DNA from: Devosia submarina
Lineage (GTDB): Bacteria > Pseudomonadota > Alphaproteobacteria > Rhizobiales > Devosiaceae
DNA: 64,000 bases
Reading direction: 5' to 3'
NCBI RefSeq assembly: GCF_003056345.1
Contig: NZ_PYWB01000001.1
Coordinates: 124,001 to 188,000, forward strand
Shown: positions 1 to 9,815 of the stretch, piece after piece
Layout of the letters: each line of letters opens with the position of its first letter
Position numbering within the stretch: position 1 is the stretch's first letter
The notes under the pieces: generated by a model
Seen by the model: only the letters and a program-made list of their open reading frames with translations
What the model was told of the DNA's origin: nothing
Databases searched by the model: none
Position numbers and translations under genes: made by a program

Positions 1-237
1 ATCGACTGGCCAAGAAGCCATTCAACATACTGAGGATCAGGTTTGTCCATACTTGGCCCGTTCGATCTGATGGTTTGGACGTGAGAAGCGGTGGCTGGCC
101 CCTCAACGCCTGACATCAGCCTGCGTTGCCTTGTGCCTGCATCGGCGCATTACAGATCTGCGCTTTTGCCGTTGGGGAAACCAACCTCCCCGTTCAAGCA
201 TTGCTGTGGCTTCTGAGGTAATCAAGGGGCGTCCAAG
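1..237. other. Leader region upstream of glgE, no gene seen
   Basis: No convincing coding region is visible here on either strand. It presumably carries the promoter of the glgE operon. A purine-rich stretch (AAGGGG) lies about 7 bases before the ATG at 238 and may act as the ribosome-binding site. I looked for GGAAC-N16/17-CGTT and found none. Confidence 0.4.
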
Positions 238-2298
238 ATGCTGACTGGTGCTGGCGCAGGCAAGGGCAATGAACAGCAGTCTCGCGCTGCACCGCCGCAA
301 GGACCTGGTTCAGCCGAGCAGCCCGACCGGCTGATGCAACTCGCATCCAAGCGTATCGCCATCGAGGGCGTCGAGCCAGAAATCGACGGCGGCCGCTTTC
401 CGGCCAAAGCCGTGGTTCACCATCCTTTCACAATTGAGGCGGACATCTTTGGTGATGGTCACGAGAGCATCGATGCGTGCTTGCTGTTCCGCCCGGCGGG
501 GACGCAAGCCTGGTCGGAACAGCCAATGGAGTTCCTCGAGAATGACCGGTGGCGCACCACCATCGTCTTTCCCGAAAACCGCCTCTACGAATATACATTG
601 GCTGGCTGGCGCGACCTTTTTGGAACCTGGCGCAAGGAAATCGCCAAAAAGCATGCGGCCGGCATTCCAATCGTCCTTGAACTCGAAGAAGGTCGGCGCC
701 TCCTGGACGCGGCGCAGTTTTCCGAAAGAGCGTCCAAGGCCGACGCGGCTGAGATCAAGCAGGTGCTGCAAGCCTTTTCGCTGCTGCAAAACGATGTCGA
801 GCGCCTTGGTCTTCTAAGTTCCGATGCTGTGGCAGCACTGATGAAGCGCGCTGCGGTGCGCACCAATTTCAGCCAGTACGATCACGTGCTGGAGGTGTTC
901 GTTGATCGAAAGCTGGCTGCAATCGGGGCCTGGTACGAGCTTTTTCCACGCTCGCAGACTAATGATGCCTCGCGTCACGGCACCTTCGACGACGTGATCA
1001 AGCGCTTGCCCTATATCCGCGACCTTGGCTTCGATGTGCTCTATTTCCCGCCCATCCACCCAATCGGCCAGACCAACAAGAAGGGTAAGAACAACTCGCT
1101 GACCCCATCGCCCGCCGATCCGGGCAGCCCTTATGCTATTGGCTCGGAACATGGTGGACACGAGGCAATCGAGCCCAAGCTCGGCACCTTTGCCGATTTT
1201 GACCGGCTGGTGCAGGCGGCGCGGGAGCATAATCTTGAAATAGCGCTGGACTTCGCCATCCAGTGCTCGCCCGACCACCCCTGGATCAAGTCACATCCGG
1301 AATGGTTCGACTGGCGACCAGATGGGTCCATCAAATACGCGGAGAATCCGCCAAAGAAATACGAGGACATCGTCAACGTCCACTTCTACCGCCAGGCGAT
1401 ACCCAGCCTTTGGTACACGTTGCGCGACATCGTTTTGCTATGGATCAATCACGGCGTGAAGATCTTCCGCGTCGACAATCCGCATACCAAGCCCTTCCCG
1501 TTTTGGGAGTGGCTGATCGGGGAAGTGCGAGCGCAACATCCCGACGCCATCTTCCTTTCGGAAGCTTTTACCCGTCCCAAGGTGATGAAGCGCCTGGCCA
1601 AGGTCGGCTTCAATCAGAGCTATTCATACTTCACCTGGCGTAACGCCAAGTGGGAGCTTGAACAATATCTGACTGAGCTCACCCAGGAAGAATGCCGGCA
1701 CTACATGCGGCCAAACTTCTTCCTGACCACGCACGACATCAATCCACGCTACCTGCAAAACAGTGGCCGACCCGGCTTTCAGACGCGGCTGATACTGGGC
1801 GCCACGCTTGCTGGCAGTTACGGCGTCTATAATGGTTTTGAAATTTGCGAGTCCGAACCCGTCCCCGGCAAGGAGGAATATCTCAACTCCGAAAAATATG
1901 AGATCCGCACCTGGGATTTCGACAAGCCGGAGAACGTCAAGTGGGACATTGAGTTCATCAACCGTTTGCGGCGTGAACACAAGGCCCTGCAGGATTTCAC
2001 CAATCTCACCTTCTACAACGCCTGGAATGACAACATCATTTACTACGGCAAGCGGACGGCCGATTTCTCCGACTTCCTGCTGTTCCATGTTTGCCTTGAT
2101 CCCCATAATCAGCAGGGCGCCGACTTCGAAGTGCCGCTATGGGAGCTTGGACTTCCTGATGATGCCTCGATCGAAGTCGAGGACATGGTTACGGGCCACC
2201 ATTTTACTTGGCACGGCAAGTACCAGCACATTCACCTCGACCCATTCTACAAGCCTTACGCAATCTGGCGCCTGATCCCCCCGGGCGCACCGCGGTGA
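238..2298 (+). CDS. glgE: Alpha-1,4-glucan:maltose-1-phosphate maltosyltransferase (GlgE)
   Basis: Cytoplasmic GH13_3 enzyme that transfers maltosyl units from alpha-maltose-1-phosphate to the non-reducing end of an alpha-1,4-glucan. The protein has 686 aa, the usual family length. The family-typical N-terminal segment RIAIEGVEPEIDGGRFPAK starts near residue 39. The catalytic region shows FRVDNPHTKP, with the likely nucleophile D413, and FLSEAFTRP, with the likely acid/base E442. The first ~35 residues are weakly conserved-looking, so a later start is possible. The stop overlaps the start of the maltokinase gene, which supplies the donor substrate. Together with glgB this forms a GlgE-pathway operon. 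The trehalose synthase (treS) usually found here is absent. Confidence 0.95.
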   Translation: MLTGAGAGKGNEQQSRAAPPQGPGSAEQPDRLMQLASKRIAIEGVEPEIDGGRFPAKAVVHHPFTIEADIFGDGHESIDACLLFRPAGTQAWSEQPMEFLENDRWRTTIVFPENRLYEYTLAGWRDLFGTWRKEIAKKHAAGIPIVLELEEGRRLLDAAQFSERASKADAAEIKQVLQAFSLLQNDVERLGLLSSDAVAALMKRAAVRTNFSQYDHVLEVFVDRKLAAIGAWYELFPRSQTNDASRHGTFDDVIKRLPYIRDLGFDVLYFPPIHPIGQTNKKGKNNSLTPSPADPGSPYAIGSEHGGHEAIEPKLGTFADFDRLVQAAREHNLEIALDFAIQCSPDHPWIKSHPEWFDWRPDGSIKYAENPPKKYEDIVNVHFYRQAIPSLWYTLRDIVLLWINHGVKIFRVDNPHTKPFPFWEWLIGEVRAQHPDAIFLSEAFTRPKVMKRLAKVGFNQSYSYFTWRNAKWELEQYLTELTQEECRHYMRPNFFLTTHDINPRYLQNSGRPGFQTRLILGATLAGSYGVYNGFEICESEPVPGKEEYLNSEKYEIRTWDFDKPENVKWDIEFINRLRREHKALQDFTNLTFYNAWNDNIIYYGKRTADFSDFLLFHVCLDPHNQQGADFEVPLWELGLPDDASIEVEDMVTGHHFTWHGKYQHIHLDPFYKPYAIWRLIPPGAPR

Positions 2299-3902
2299 CG
2301 GGCGCGTCAAGCGGGGCAGCAGCCGAGCCTGCGGTTGAACTGGCAACAATTGAGCTATCAGGCAACAGCATCCTTGCTGTGCTCGATGGACCAGAGGCGC
2401 AGCAGATCCAAGCGTACACACTACCGAACTTCTTGCCCCGTCAGCGCTGGTTTGGCGCCAAGGACAGCGCCATCAAGAGCGTCGTGCTGCTTCCGCTGGG
2501 TGAGTTGGAGGCTGGCAGGCACGCTCTCGTGGCTGCCGATGTTGCACTCGCAACAGAAACCCAGCGCTATCTGCTGCCCCTTTCGGCTCTGTGGGACGAG
2601 GGTACCACAAGGAGCGCTTCGCGCTTCACGCCCGTTTTGGCCCGCCTGCGCTCCGACGCTCGCTCGGGTGTTCTGATCGACAGTGCCTTGGAGCCGCACC
2701 TCGCAACAACCTTGCTGGACGCAATGCGCGCAAGACGGACCATTGCTTCGGACCTCGGTAATGTCGTTTTCGAGGCGGCGGACGGTCTTGTGGCTCTTGC
2801 CGAGATTGGTGAGCCGCGCCACCTGGGTGCCGAACAAAGCAACGTTTCCATCGCGTTTGGCAGCAAGGTAATCCTGAAGCTCTATCGTCGCCTACGCGCA
2901 GGAGATCAGCCTGATGTGGAAGTCGCGCGCTTCCTGACCAAAATCGGCCACTTCGCCAATACCCCCCAGTTCATGGGCCAGATCAGGCACGAAACGCAAC
3001 AGGGGGAAAGAACTACGCTTGCGGCGGCTTTCGCTTTCGTTCCCAACCAGGGTGATGCCTGGACCGTGATCACAGAAGCGCTTTACCAGGACCTAAACGA
3101 TAAAGGGCTGCTCGACGCGAGCACGAGCGAGGGGGCTACGGGCAAGACCCAATTCAATCAGAGCTTGAGGGTTGGCGAATTGCTGGGCCGTCGCACGGCG
3201 GAGCTGCACAAGGCCCTTGCCGTTGAAACTGATGACCCCGCCTTTGCCGTGGAGCCACTTAGTTCGGCCGATGTGCTTGTTTGGTCGAGCGAGGCAATCG
3301 TGGAGGCACAAGCGGCGCTGGATCAATTACTCGAGGTGCAGGCGAGCCTTCCTGCCGGAGCGCGCGAGCTGGCCACCAAGATCTTGGCCAAGCGGAACCA
3401 ATTGATCGAGCGTCTTGGCGCTGGCGCCGGGATGACGCCCTCGGGCGGACGTTCCCGCATCCACGGGGACTACCACCTTGGCCAGGTGCTGGCGACCGCC
3501 GACGACTTCATGATCATTGATTTTGAAGGCGAGCCCCGCCGTACCCTCAAAGAGCGACAAGCCAAGTCCTCGCCCTTGCGCGACGTCGCCGGCATGTTGC
3601 GCTCATTCCACTATGCAGCCTGGACTGCCATCGACCGCTACCAGCGGCTGACCGGCGCTGAAGATGTTCGCGAGCGTGCCGAGGCTTGGCGCAAACAGGT
3701 CAGCGCAGACTTCGTCCGCGCCTATGAAGAACACATCGCGGGCGCTCCGAGCTACCCTCAGGACCCGGTTTTTGCGCGTGCCCTGACGGAAATGTTTCTG
3801 CTGCAAAAAGCCATCTACGAGGTCGGTTACGAACTCTCCAACAGGCCCGACTGGGTCGAAATCCCCCTTAGCGGGGTACTTGATTTGCTGAATGAGGGCT
3901 GA
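2295..3902 (+). CDS. mak: Maltokinase (Mak/Pep2), makes maltose-1-phosphate
   Basis: Phosphorylates maltose with ATP to alpha-maltose-1-phosphate, the GlgE donor. I place the start at GTG 2295, which overlaps the glgE stop as GTGA and implies translational coupling. An in-frame ATG at 2208 lies inside glgE and seems less likely. From 2295 the protein has 535 aa. The N-terminal cap contains [15 protein letters not shown], typical of maltokinases. The kinase lobe has [11 protein letters not shown] (catalytic loop) and MIIDFEGEP (metal-binding Asp), as in aminoglycoside-kinase-fold enzymes. In many bacteria this domain is fused to TreS. Here it stands alone. Confidence 0.9.
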   Translation: MTGASSGAAAEPAVELATIELSGNSILAVLDGPEAQQIQAYTLPNFLPRQRWFGAKDSAIKSVVLLPLGELEAGRHALVAADVALATETQRYLLPLSALWDEGTTRSASRFTPVLARLRSDARSGVLIDSALEPHLATTLLDAMRARRTIASDLGNVVFEAADGLVALAEIGEPRHLGAEQSNVSIAFGSKVILKLYRRLRAGDQPDVEVARFLTKIGHFANTPQFMGQIRHETQQGERTTLAAAFAFVPNQGDAWTVITEALYQDLNDKGLLDASTSEGATGKTQFNQSLRVGELLGRRTAELHKALAVETDDPAFAVEPLSSADVLVWSSEAIVEAQAALDQLLEVQASLPAGARELATKILAKRNQLIERLGAGAGMTPSGGRSRIHGDYHLGQVLATADDFMIIDFEGEPRRTLKERQAKSSPLRDVAGMLRSFHYAAWTAIDRYQRLTGAEDVRERAEAWRKQVSADFVRAYEEHIAGAPSYPQDPVFARALTEMFLLQKAIYEVGYELSNRPDWVEIPLSGVLDLLNEG

Positions 3903-6126
3903 ACCGGTGAACCAACCCATGAATGAACAAGCCGAGCGCCCATCTGCGTACCCATCCGATGTGGAAGCCATTGTCCGAGGAAGGCATGGTAACCCCTTTG
4001 CGTCCTTGGGAATGCAAGGCGGCAATGGGGAGCCAGTCGCCGTGAACGTTTTTGCCCCACAGGCAGCTCAGGTCGAGGTAATCGATAGTCAGTCGGGCGA
4101 ACGGGTAGGCAGTCTTGCACGCATTCACCCCGAAGGTTTCTTCTCGGGCTTTATCCCCGGCCGCACGGAGCGTTTCACCTACCATCTGGCAATGTCTGCC
4201 GGCGAGTACAACTGGGAAACAGAAGACCCATACCGCTTTCCGCCTGTATTGGGGGAGTTGGACGAATATCTGCTGGGGGAGGGTCGGCACTTCCGCCTAT
4301 ATGAGCGCCTGGGCGCCCATCCCATCACAATGGAAGGGGTGGATGGCGTCTCCTTCGCCGTATGGGCTCCCAATGCCGCGCGCGTCAGCGTTGTTGGTGA
4401 GTTCAATGCATGGGACGGCCGGCGTCACCCCATGCGAAAGCGTATCGGGGTCGGCATATGGGAGATTTTCATCCCCGGCCTTACCAAAGGCGCGGTATAC
4501 AAATACGAAATCCTGGGAGCACATGGCGAGCGCCTGCCGCTCAAGGCTGACCCGATGTCATTCGCTCAGGAGCAGCCTCCAGCAACCGCATCCATCGTCA
4601 ATGGCCTGCCCGAGCATAGCTGGCAAGACGCCGAATGGATGAATGTGCGTGGCCAAGCGCAGGATCTCTCCGCGCCCATGTCAATCTACGAAGTTCACCT
4701 CGGCTCATGGCGCCGTAGCCTCGACAATCAAATGCTGAGCTACGAGGAACTTGCCGATCAGCTCGCCGACTATGTCAAGGATATGGGATTCACCCATGTC
4801 GAATTGCTCCCCATCACCGAGCACCCTTTTAGCGGCTCATGGGGCTACCAGCCGATTGGGCTGTTTGCACCGACTAGCCGTTTCGGCACCCCGGATCAGT
4901 TTGCCGCCTTTGTGGATCGGCTTCATAGCGCCGGCGTCGGTGTGCTGATCGATTGGGTCCCTGCGCACTTTCCGTCCGATGCCCATGGCCTGTCTCACTT
5001 CGACGGGACAGCCCTTTACGAGCACGAGGATCCCCGCCTCGGTTTTCACCGCGACTGGAACACGCTGATCTACAATTTTGGCCGCACCGAAGTTGCCAAC
5101 TTTCTTGAAGCCAGTGCCCTGTTCTGGCTGGACCGCTACCACGTTGACGGTCTGCGCGTGGATGCTGTGGCGTCCATGCTCTACCTCGATTATTCCCGCA
5201 AACCCGGCGAGTGGATTCCCAACAAGAACGGCGGCAACGAGAACCTCGATGCCATAGCCTTCCTCAAGGAAACCAACACACGAGCCTATGAACTCTATCC
5301 CGGCACGCAGACCATTGCCGAGGAGTCAACGGCTTGGCCGGGTGTCAGCCGCCCGATCTACTCAGGTGGTCTGGGCTTCGGTTACAAGTGGAACATGGGC
5401 TGGATGCACGACACGCTCAGCTATATGAGCCTTGATCCGATCTATCGACGCCACCATCAGGGTCAGATGACCTTCGGCATCCACTACGCCTTCTCGGAAA
5501 ACTTCGTCCTTCCGATCTCCCATGATGAAGTAGTTCATGGCAAAGGCTCGCTGCTTGGCAAGATGCCGGGAGACCGCTGGCAGAAATTCGCAAACCTGCG
5601 AGCCTACCTCACCTTCATGTGGACCCACCCGGGCAAGAAACTGCTCTTCATGGGCTGCGAGTTCGGCCAGGAACGCGAGTGGAATCACGATCAGTCTCTC
5701 GATTGGCACCTGCTTGAGGATCCGTTGCATGATGGCGTCCGAACCCTGGTGCGTGACCTCAATCGCGTTTACCGGGAGAACCCGGCACTGCATCAACTCG
5801 ATTGCGACCCTGAAGGGTTTGAGTGGATCGACGCAAGCGATGCGGATGGAAGCGTATTCCTGTTCATGCGCAAGGCAAGTGACGGATCACCTCCACTGGT
5901 TATCGCCTGCAACATGACGCCGACGGTCCGCTCGGATTATAGGGTGGGCGTACCGCAAGGCGGTTCCTGGGGCGAAATCCTCAACTCGGACGCCGAAATC
6001 TACGGCGGCTCCAATGTGGGCAATGGCGGGCACATCAATGCCGAGGATGTGAGCTGGCACGGACGCCCGGCCTCGTTACGCCTCACCCTTCCACCACTCG
6101 CTGTGATTATTCTCAGCCCTAAATAG
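3892..6126 (+). CDS. glgB: 1,4-alpha-glucan branching enzyme (GlgB)
   Basis: GH13 branching enzyme that introduces alpha-1,6 branches into glycogen-like glucan. The 744-aa length matches full-size GlgB with its N-terminal CBM48 modules. Catalytic motifs are intact: DGLRVDAV with nucleophile D424, AEEST with the acid/base Glu near 477-478, and [13 protein letters not shown]. The start at 3892 overlaps the maltokinase stop by 11 bases. In-frame alternatives lie at GTG 3907 and ATG 3919. As third gene of the operon it branches the polymer made by GlgE. A short stem (CAGCCTT/AAGGCTG) at 6142-6161 follows the stop without a strong T-run. Confidence 0.95.
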   Translation: MRAEPVNQPMNEQAERPSAYPSDVEAIVRGRHGNPFASLGMQGGNGEPVAVNVFAPQAAQVEVIDSQSGERVGSLARIHPEGFFSGFIPGRTERFTYHLAMSAGEYNWETEDPYRFPPVLGELDEYLLGEGRHFRLYERLGAHPITMEGVDGVSFAVWAPNAARVSVVGEFNAWDGRRHPMRKRIGVGIWEIFIPGLTKGAVYKYEILGAHGERLPLKADPMSFAQEQPPATASIVNGLPEHSWQDAEWMNVRGQAQDLSAPMSIYEVHLGSWRRSLDNQMLSYEELADQLADYVKDMGFTHVELLPITEHPFSGSWGYQPIGLFAPTSRFGTPDQFAAFVDRLHSAGVGVLIDWVPAHFPSDAHGLSHFDGTALYEHEDPRLGFHRDWNTLIYNFGRTEVANFLEASALFWLDRYHVDGLRVDAVASMLYLDYSRKPGEWIPNKNGGNENLDAIAFLKETNTRAYELYPGTQTIAEESTAWPGVSRPIYSGGLGFGYKWNMGWMHDTLSYMSLDPIYRRHHQGQMTFGIHYAFSENFVLPISHDEVVHGKGSLLGKMPGDRWQKFANLRAYLTFMWTHPGKKLLFMGCEFGQEREWNHDQSLDWHLLEDPLHDGVRTLVRDLNRVYRENPALHQLDCDPEGFEWIDASDADGSVFLFMRKASDGSPPLVIACNMTPTVRSDYRVGVPQGGSWGEILNSDAEIYGGSNVGNGGHINAEDVSWHGRPASLRLTLPPLAVIILSPK

Positions 6127-6141
6127 ATTAGCCAGCGAAGT

Positions 6142-6161
6142 CAGCCTTTCTTGTAAGGCTG
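6142..6161 (+). terminator. Possible terminator stem after glgB
   Basis: A 7-bp inverted repeat, CAGCCTT and AAGGCTG, surrounds a 6-base loop 15 bases after the glgB stop. No clear T-tract follows, so termination is a guess. It lies between glgB and the convergent PilZ gene, where a terminator would be expected. Confidence 0.35.
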
Positions 6162-6190
6162 GCCTACTGTCCCGCTTGGATATCAGGCTC

Positions 6191-6781
6191 TCACAATGGC
6201 TGAAGCAGCTTTTCCACGGTGCTCTCGTCTTGCACGGACAAGAACTGAACGGCAAAGCCGCCTTCATCAAGGTGCCTGACCACCTTGCCGACGAGCTGGC
6301 CCACTGCCAAAGGCAGGCCAATATTGGGCTTGAGCGGAGTTGAAACGGCAACACCCGTTGCTGAAACATCTATCAGTGTGCAGTCGACTGTACTGCCATC
6401 TGCCATCAAGACCGTACTTTGCCGGGAGGTCGGCTTCCACCGCTTGTAGCTGCGATGCTCAGGTGCGCCATGCAGGACGCGTTTGCGGTACCAGCTGATC
6501 TTTGCTGCGAGTTTTTCACGTGCAGCCTCCTCCAGCTGCAAACGTATGACGCCGCCACCGTCGATCGCTCTGTCGACTCGTCCGAAGAACCCACCGATTT
6601 CGGCAAGCTGAACAACAAGGTTCTCGCCTCGTGGCAGGCGTTTGCCGCATGAAACCACAACTTGGACAGGGGTTAGAGAGCGAGCCCAACAAGATCGCGC
6701 GGTATCTGTGACAGGGCGACCTGCTTCGTCCAACAATGTGATCCGGCTTGCAATACCACCGATAAAGCGGACTTGTTCCAT
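6191..6781 (-). CDS. PilZ-domain protein, probable c-di-GMP receptor
   Basis: A 196-aa soluble protein. The C-terminal half carries both PilZ signatures for c-di-GMP binding: RxxxR at residues 110-114 (RSYKR) and DxSxxG at 138-143 (DVSATG). The N-terminal ~90 residues resemble a second, degenerate PilZ-like beta-barrel (GENLVVQL, GFFGRVDR) without those motifs. No transmembrane segment is seen. It sits between the glycogen operon and malQ, downstream of malQ on the same strand but 445 bases away, so it is probably transcribed on its own. The target is unknown. A diguanylate cyclase/phosphodiesterase is encoded further along the window (57625-59499). Confidence 0.8.
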   Translation of the reverse strand: MEQVRFIGGIASRITLLDEAGRPVTDTARSCWARSLTPVQVVVSCGKRLPRGENLVVQLAEIGGFFGRVDRAIDGGGVIRLQLEEAAREKLAAKISWYRKRVLHGAPEHRSYKRWKPTSRQSTVLMADGSTVDCTLIDVSATGVAVSTPLKPNIGLPLAVGQLVGKVVRHLDEGGFAVQFLSVQDESTVEKLLQPL

Positions 6782-7226
6782 AGAACTGCGTCACCTGCCA
6801 TTTCGCTGCCGCTCGTACGGCGGACTTCTGAACGCCACGTCCTGACAATGCATGAGCATTGTCCCGGTATTGTCGTAGATTACGCAGCGCCGTGTCGCTA
6901 GGGCGACAGAGGAGGAGTGCAGGCCCGGTACTGCAATGGCTAGCTAACGACAGAAGTCCTTAACGATTGGCTAAGGCTTGGTGGGCGGACGCCAGCGGAG
7001 ACCTTTTCTTGGAGTGAAATCGGTCTCCGGCGTCACCGTGCGTCAACAGGCTGCCAGAAGCTGGCACGGCCGGCGGTGACGCCGTCATGTAAGCAGATCG
7101 ATAAGTTCTTCATCGGCCCACTAGAGTTCGCAAAGAGCAGCCGGGCAATCTCCGGTCGTGAATGCGAAATGGTCCGCCCGGCCCTCCACGGCACAGGCGA
7201 TCACCCGCTGCCATTATGCACTTCGT
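6782..7226. other. 445-bp intergenic region with tandem stem-loops
   Basis: No coding region is supported between the PilZ gene and malQ. It must hold the PilZ gene promoter and the 3' end of the malQ transcript. Two stem-loops lie at 6996-7029 and 7028-7084 and are described separately. The rest shows nothing recognisable. Confidence 0.5.
6996..7084. repeat. Tandem inverted repeats forming two abutting stem-loops
   Basis: The first stem is CGGAGACC (6996-7003) paired with GGTCTCCG (7022-7029). The second has perfect 11-bp arms, CGGCGTCACCG (7028-7038) and CGGTGACGCCG (7074-7084). Inside it is a further hairpin, TGCCAG-aag-CTGGCA (7052-7066). The two outer stems share bases 7028-7029. This could be an attenuator or terminator for malQ mRNA, a small RNA, or a palindromic intergenic repeat. 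Sequence alone does not decide between these. Confidence 0.5.
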
Positions 7227-9077
7227 TTATGCCCTAGGCCTTTCCTCACGCAGCACTTCTGCAAGGCTTATGAAGGCGGGATTGGCGCCGAGCTCCTCAA
7301 GAGAACACCCGGTGCGGATGCGCCAGTTTGGATATTCAGTTGTCGTGCCGGGCAGGTTGGCCTGCGTTTGGGACATCAACATGTCATCCAGCTGAACCGC
7401 AAACAGAGCCGAACTGCTGCGTGCAGCATACCGATGGATAGCTCGAAACAGCACCTCACCCAACTCCTGAGGGAGTTCTTGTCCGCCCGAAACGACCGCC
7501 GCATACTGCTCGTCTAAAAGACCTGCCCGACCTAAAGCCTGCAGCAAGGCCATCCGATCCTGGGTGCGCTCTTCCAGCGCAGCTTTGGTGTCCTTCTCGG
7601 ATTGCCGCCCCGTTTCGGCGCGCAAGTGGATGTCGGCCGCTTTCCACCAGCCCGCCAATGTTGCCAGGTCGTGGGTTGAAATGGTCGCCAGCGCCAGCTC
7701 AGGATAGGCTTCGGGCGGAATGAAAGCGCCGTCCTCGTCCTTTTCGAAGTAAAGCACTCGATAGGAGAATATCCTAGCCTTCTTTGTCACCTCGCGGAAT
7801 CCCTTCGGAACCGTGCCGAGGTCTTCGCCAATTACCACTGTATTAGTTTGTTGGGATGCCTTGGCCACAGTGTCCAGCATTGCGCCAAACGGGTAGCGGA
7901 TAAATCCGCCTTGTTTCGGCTTTCCGCTGGCCGGAACCCACCACAGCCGGGCAAGCCCCATCGCATGGTCGATCCGGACCGCGCCCGCGTTTTTCATCAG
8001 GGCAACATAGGCGTCGGCAAGCGGCTTGAAGCCGCGGGAAGCCAGCACCTGTGGTGCAAGGGGCGCCAAGCCCCAATCCTGCCCTTCGGAATTCAGCAGG
8101 TCAGGCGGGGAGCCTACCCGAGCGTCGCGTACGGCTAGTTCCGGGTCCGCCCAGGTTTCTGCTCCATCGGGCGCCACCCCCACCGCGAAATCTAAGTAAA
8201 GACCGACCTGCATGCCTGCCTGCTTGGCGCGGGCTTGTGCCTGGGCAAGTTGGGTTTCCGCTACGAACTGCAGCCACAGGTGAAAGCGAACATCCTCTTC
8301 ATGTTCGTCTTCGAAACGCTTTACGGCATCGCTGTCCCGCTGCTGCATGTCGCCGGGCCACCGGTTCCAACCCGCGCCGCCGCCAAACGCAACTTCGTGC
8401 TCCGAAATTGCTTCAAACAACGCAAAGGACCGCAGACCGTCTCCGCCCTCTTGGCAAAACTTCTCGAATTCGCCGCTCAATGAAGGAGCTAGTGACTTAA
8501 AAAGCTGGCGCAGCAGCTTCACCTTGACCACGTTGGAGGCAGCATAGTCGACTAGCTCCCCGCCCAACATCTCGAACAGTTTGGGGTGCGTCTTACGAAG
8601 ACGCTGTTGCGCCTCATCACCCCCTTCAATCCTGTCCACCGCGATATATAGCGGGTTCAAATACCGCCTAGTGGATGGAGAATAGGGGCTGGTCCGCTCT
8701 GGGTCCGACAAGAACAGCGCATGAAGCGGGTTGACCCCCAGGAAATCGGCGCCCACTCCGCCCACCAGTTCTGCAAGCCTTGCCAGATCTTCAAAATCCC
8801 CGATGCCCAAGTTCCGGGACGAACGAAGGGCGTAAAGCTGACAAGTAACACCCCAGAGGCGCTTTCCCAGAACTTGCGAGGGTAAGGCGCAGGAGAGGGG
8901 AGCATCCGGAGCCTTGTCCTTGAAAGATCCAAGCTGGTCATCATCTGGATCCACGCGCAGCACCTTCAAAAGAGCCCGCTTCGCTTCATCGGAGATGTCT
9001 ACGGTTTCGCCAATTTGCGAGGTGTACTGAATCTGGATGCCATGACTTCTGGCTAGGTTGTCGAGGTGCTTGGACAT
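7227..9077 (-). CDS. malQ: 4-alpha-glucanotransferase (amylomaltase, MalQ)
   Basis: GH77 enzyme that disproportionates maltodextrins, moving glucan chains between 4-OH acceptors and releasing glucose. The protein has 616 aa. The GH77 motifs are intact: RIDHAMGLARLWWVP with the nucleophile Asp, VIGEDLGTVP with the acid/base Glu, and ISTHDLATLAGWW. An N-terminal extension of about 60 residues precedes the barrel, as in many proteobacterial MalQ proteins. It lies close to the glgE-mak-glgB operon but on the opposite strand. It probably feeds on the same alpha-glucan pool and can supply maltose or short acceptors for the GlgE pathway. Confidence 0.93.
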   Translation of the reverse strand: MSKHLDNLARSHGIQIQYTSQIGETVDISDEAKRALLKVLRVDPDDDQLGSFKDKAPDAPLSCALPSQVLGKRLWGVTCQLYALRSSRNLGIGDFEDLARLAELVGGVGADFLGVNPLHALFLSDPERTSPYSPSTRRYLNPLYIAVDRIEGGDEAQQRLRKTHPKLFEMLGGELVDYAASNVVKVKLLRQLFKSLAPSLSGEFEKFCQEGGDGLRSFALFEAISEHEVAFGGGAGWNRWPGDMQQRDSDAVKRFEDEHEEDVRFHLWLQFVAETQLAQAQARAKQAGMQVGLYLDFAVGVAPDGAETWADPELAVRDARVGSPPDLLNSEGQDWGLAPLAPQVLASRGFKPLADAYVALMKNAGAVRIDHAMGLARLWWVPASGKPKQGGFIRYPFGAMLDTVAKASQQTNTVVIGEDLGTVPKGFREVTKKARIFSYRVLYFEKDEDGAFIPPEAYPELALATISTHDLATLAGWWKAADIHLRAETGRQSEKDTKAALEERTQDRMALLQALGRAGLLDEQYAAVVSGGQELPQELGEVLFRAIHRYAARSSSALFAVQLDDMLMSQTQANLPGTTTEYPNWRIRTGCSLEELGANPAFISLAEVLREERPRA

Positions 9078-9250
9078 GCTGCGCTCACCGATCCACTAGG
9101 AATATATGCATGAGCGTCGTTAAATCTCTTGTCACTTGCAGTTCCTCATTAGTGCAGCTCGCCCACGTTGTTCCCAGCCTTCAATGGCCTAGCTCTCCGG
9201 CATTGCCCGGATGAGGGCAGCAGTGCTGCCATATTGGCTCTCGGACATCA

Positions 9251-9634
9251 TCAATGCTGTGACGACGACTGGATGGCCGAAACCAACCTGCTGGGCGGTA
9301 CAGGCTTGTTCAGGAACTCGACGCGCTCTGGCAGTTCTCCGTTCAGCGGGGTCCGTGCTGCAGATACGACGATGATTTCGATGTGCGGCCAAATGCACCT
9401 GACGTGATTGGCCAGAACAATGCCGCTGCGTGTGCCGGGCATGTTGATGTCTGTGATGAGGCCCATGAACTGGTCACTGTCGGCTTCTAGAATGGAGAGC
9501 GCCTCCACAGTGTTGGATGCCTCCCTCACCGCGTAGCCGCAGTCTCGTACAATCTGCGTCAACTCCATGCGAGCGAGCGGCTCGTCATCAACAATCAGAA
9601 ATGCTTTGCGCGGCGTGTGTTTGGCTGTTGTCAT
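9251..9634 (-). CDS. Single-domain response regulator (CheY-like receiver)
   Basis: A 127-aa receiver domain with no output domain. The acidic pocket is visible as VDDEP near residue 15, the phospho-acceptor as D62 in LITDINMPG, and the conserved Lys in the FLNKPVPP motif. The lack of an effector domain suggests it signals by protein-protein contact or acts as a phosphate sink. No histidine kinase is adjacent. The neighbours are malQ upstream on the other side of a 173-bp gap and the divergent dld gene. The partner kinase cannot be named from this window. Confidence 0.85.
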   Translation of the reverse strand: MTTAKHTPRKAFLIVDDEPLARMELTQIVRDCGYAVREASNTVEALSILEADSDQFMGLITDINMPGTRSGIVLANHVRCIWPHIEIIVVSAARTPLNGELPERVEFLNKPVPPSRLVSAIQSSSQH

Positions 9635-9815
9635 TTGTCACAAGCAACGGGTGGTGCCGTATGTCAGTTGCCGCCCGCAACGTGTGTAAGTCGCCTCTCG
9701 TGCTGCCATCGATCCGACGAGAGCATGCGGCTCATCAAACGTCGGCGATGGGCGATATCTGCTGCTGAATAGCGGTTTTGCTTATGCTAGGTCGGGCCGA
9801 GCCGGAGAACTACCC

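Noticed and set aside
9639..9670. Possible EcfG promoter for the receiver gene (GCAAC-N17-CGTT on the minus strand)
   Set aside because: The -35 differs at a strongly conserved base (GGAAC to GCAAC), so I did not annotate it.
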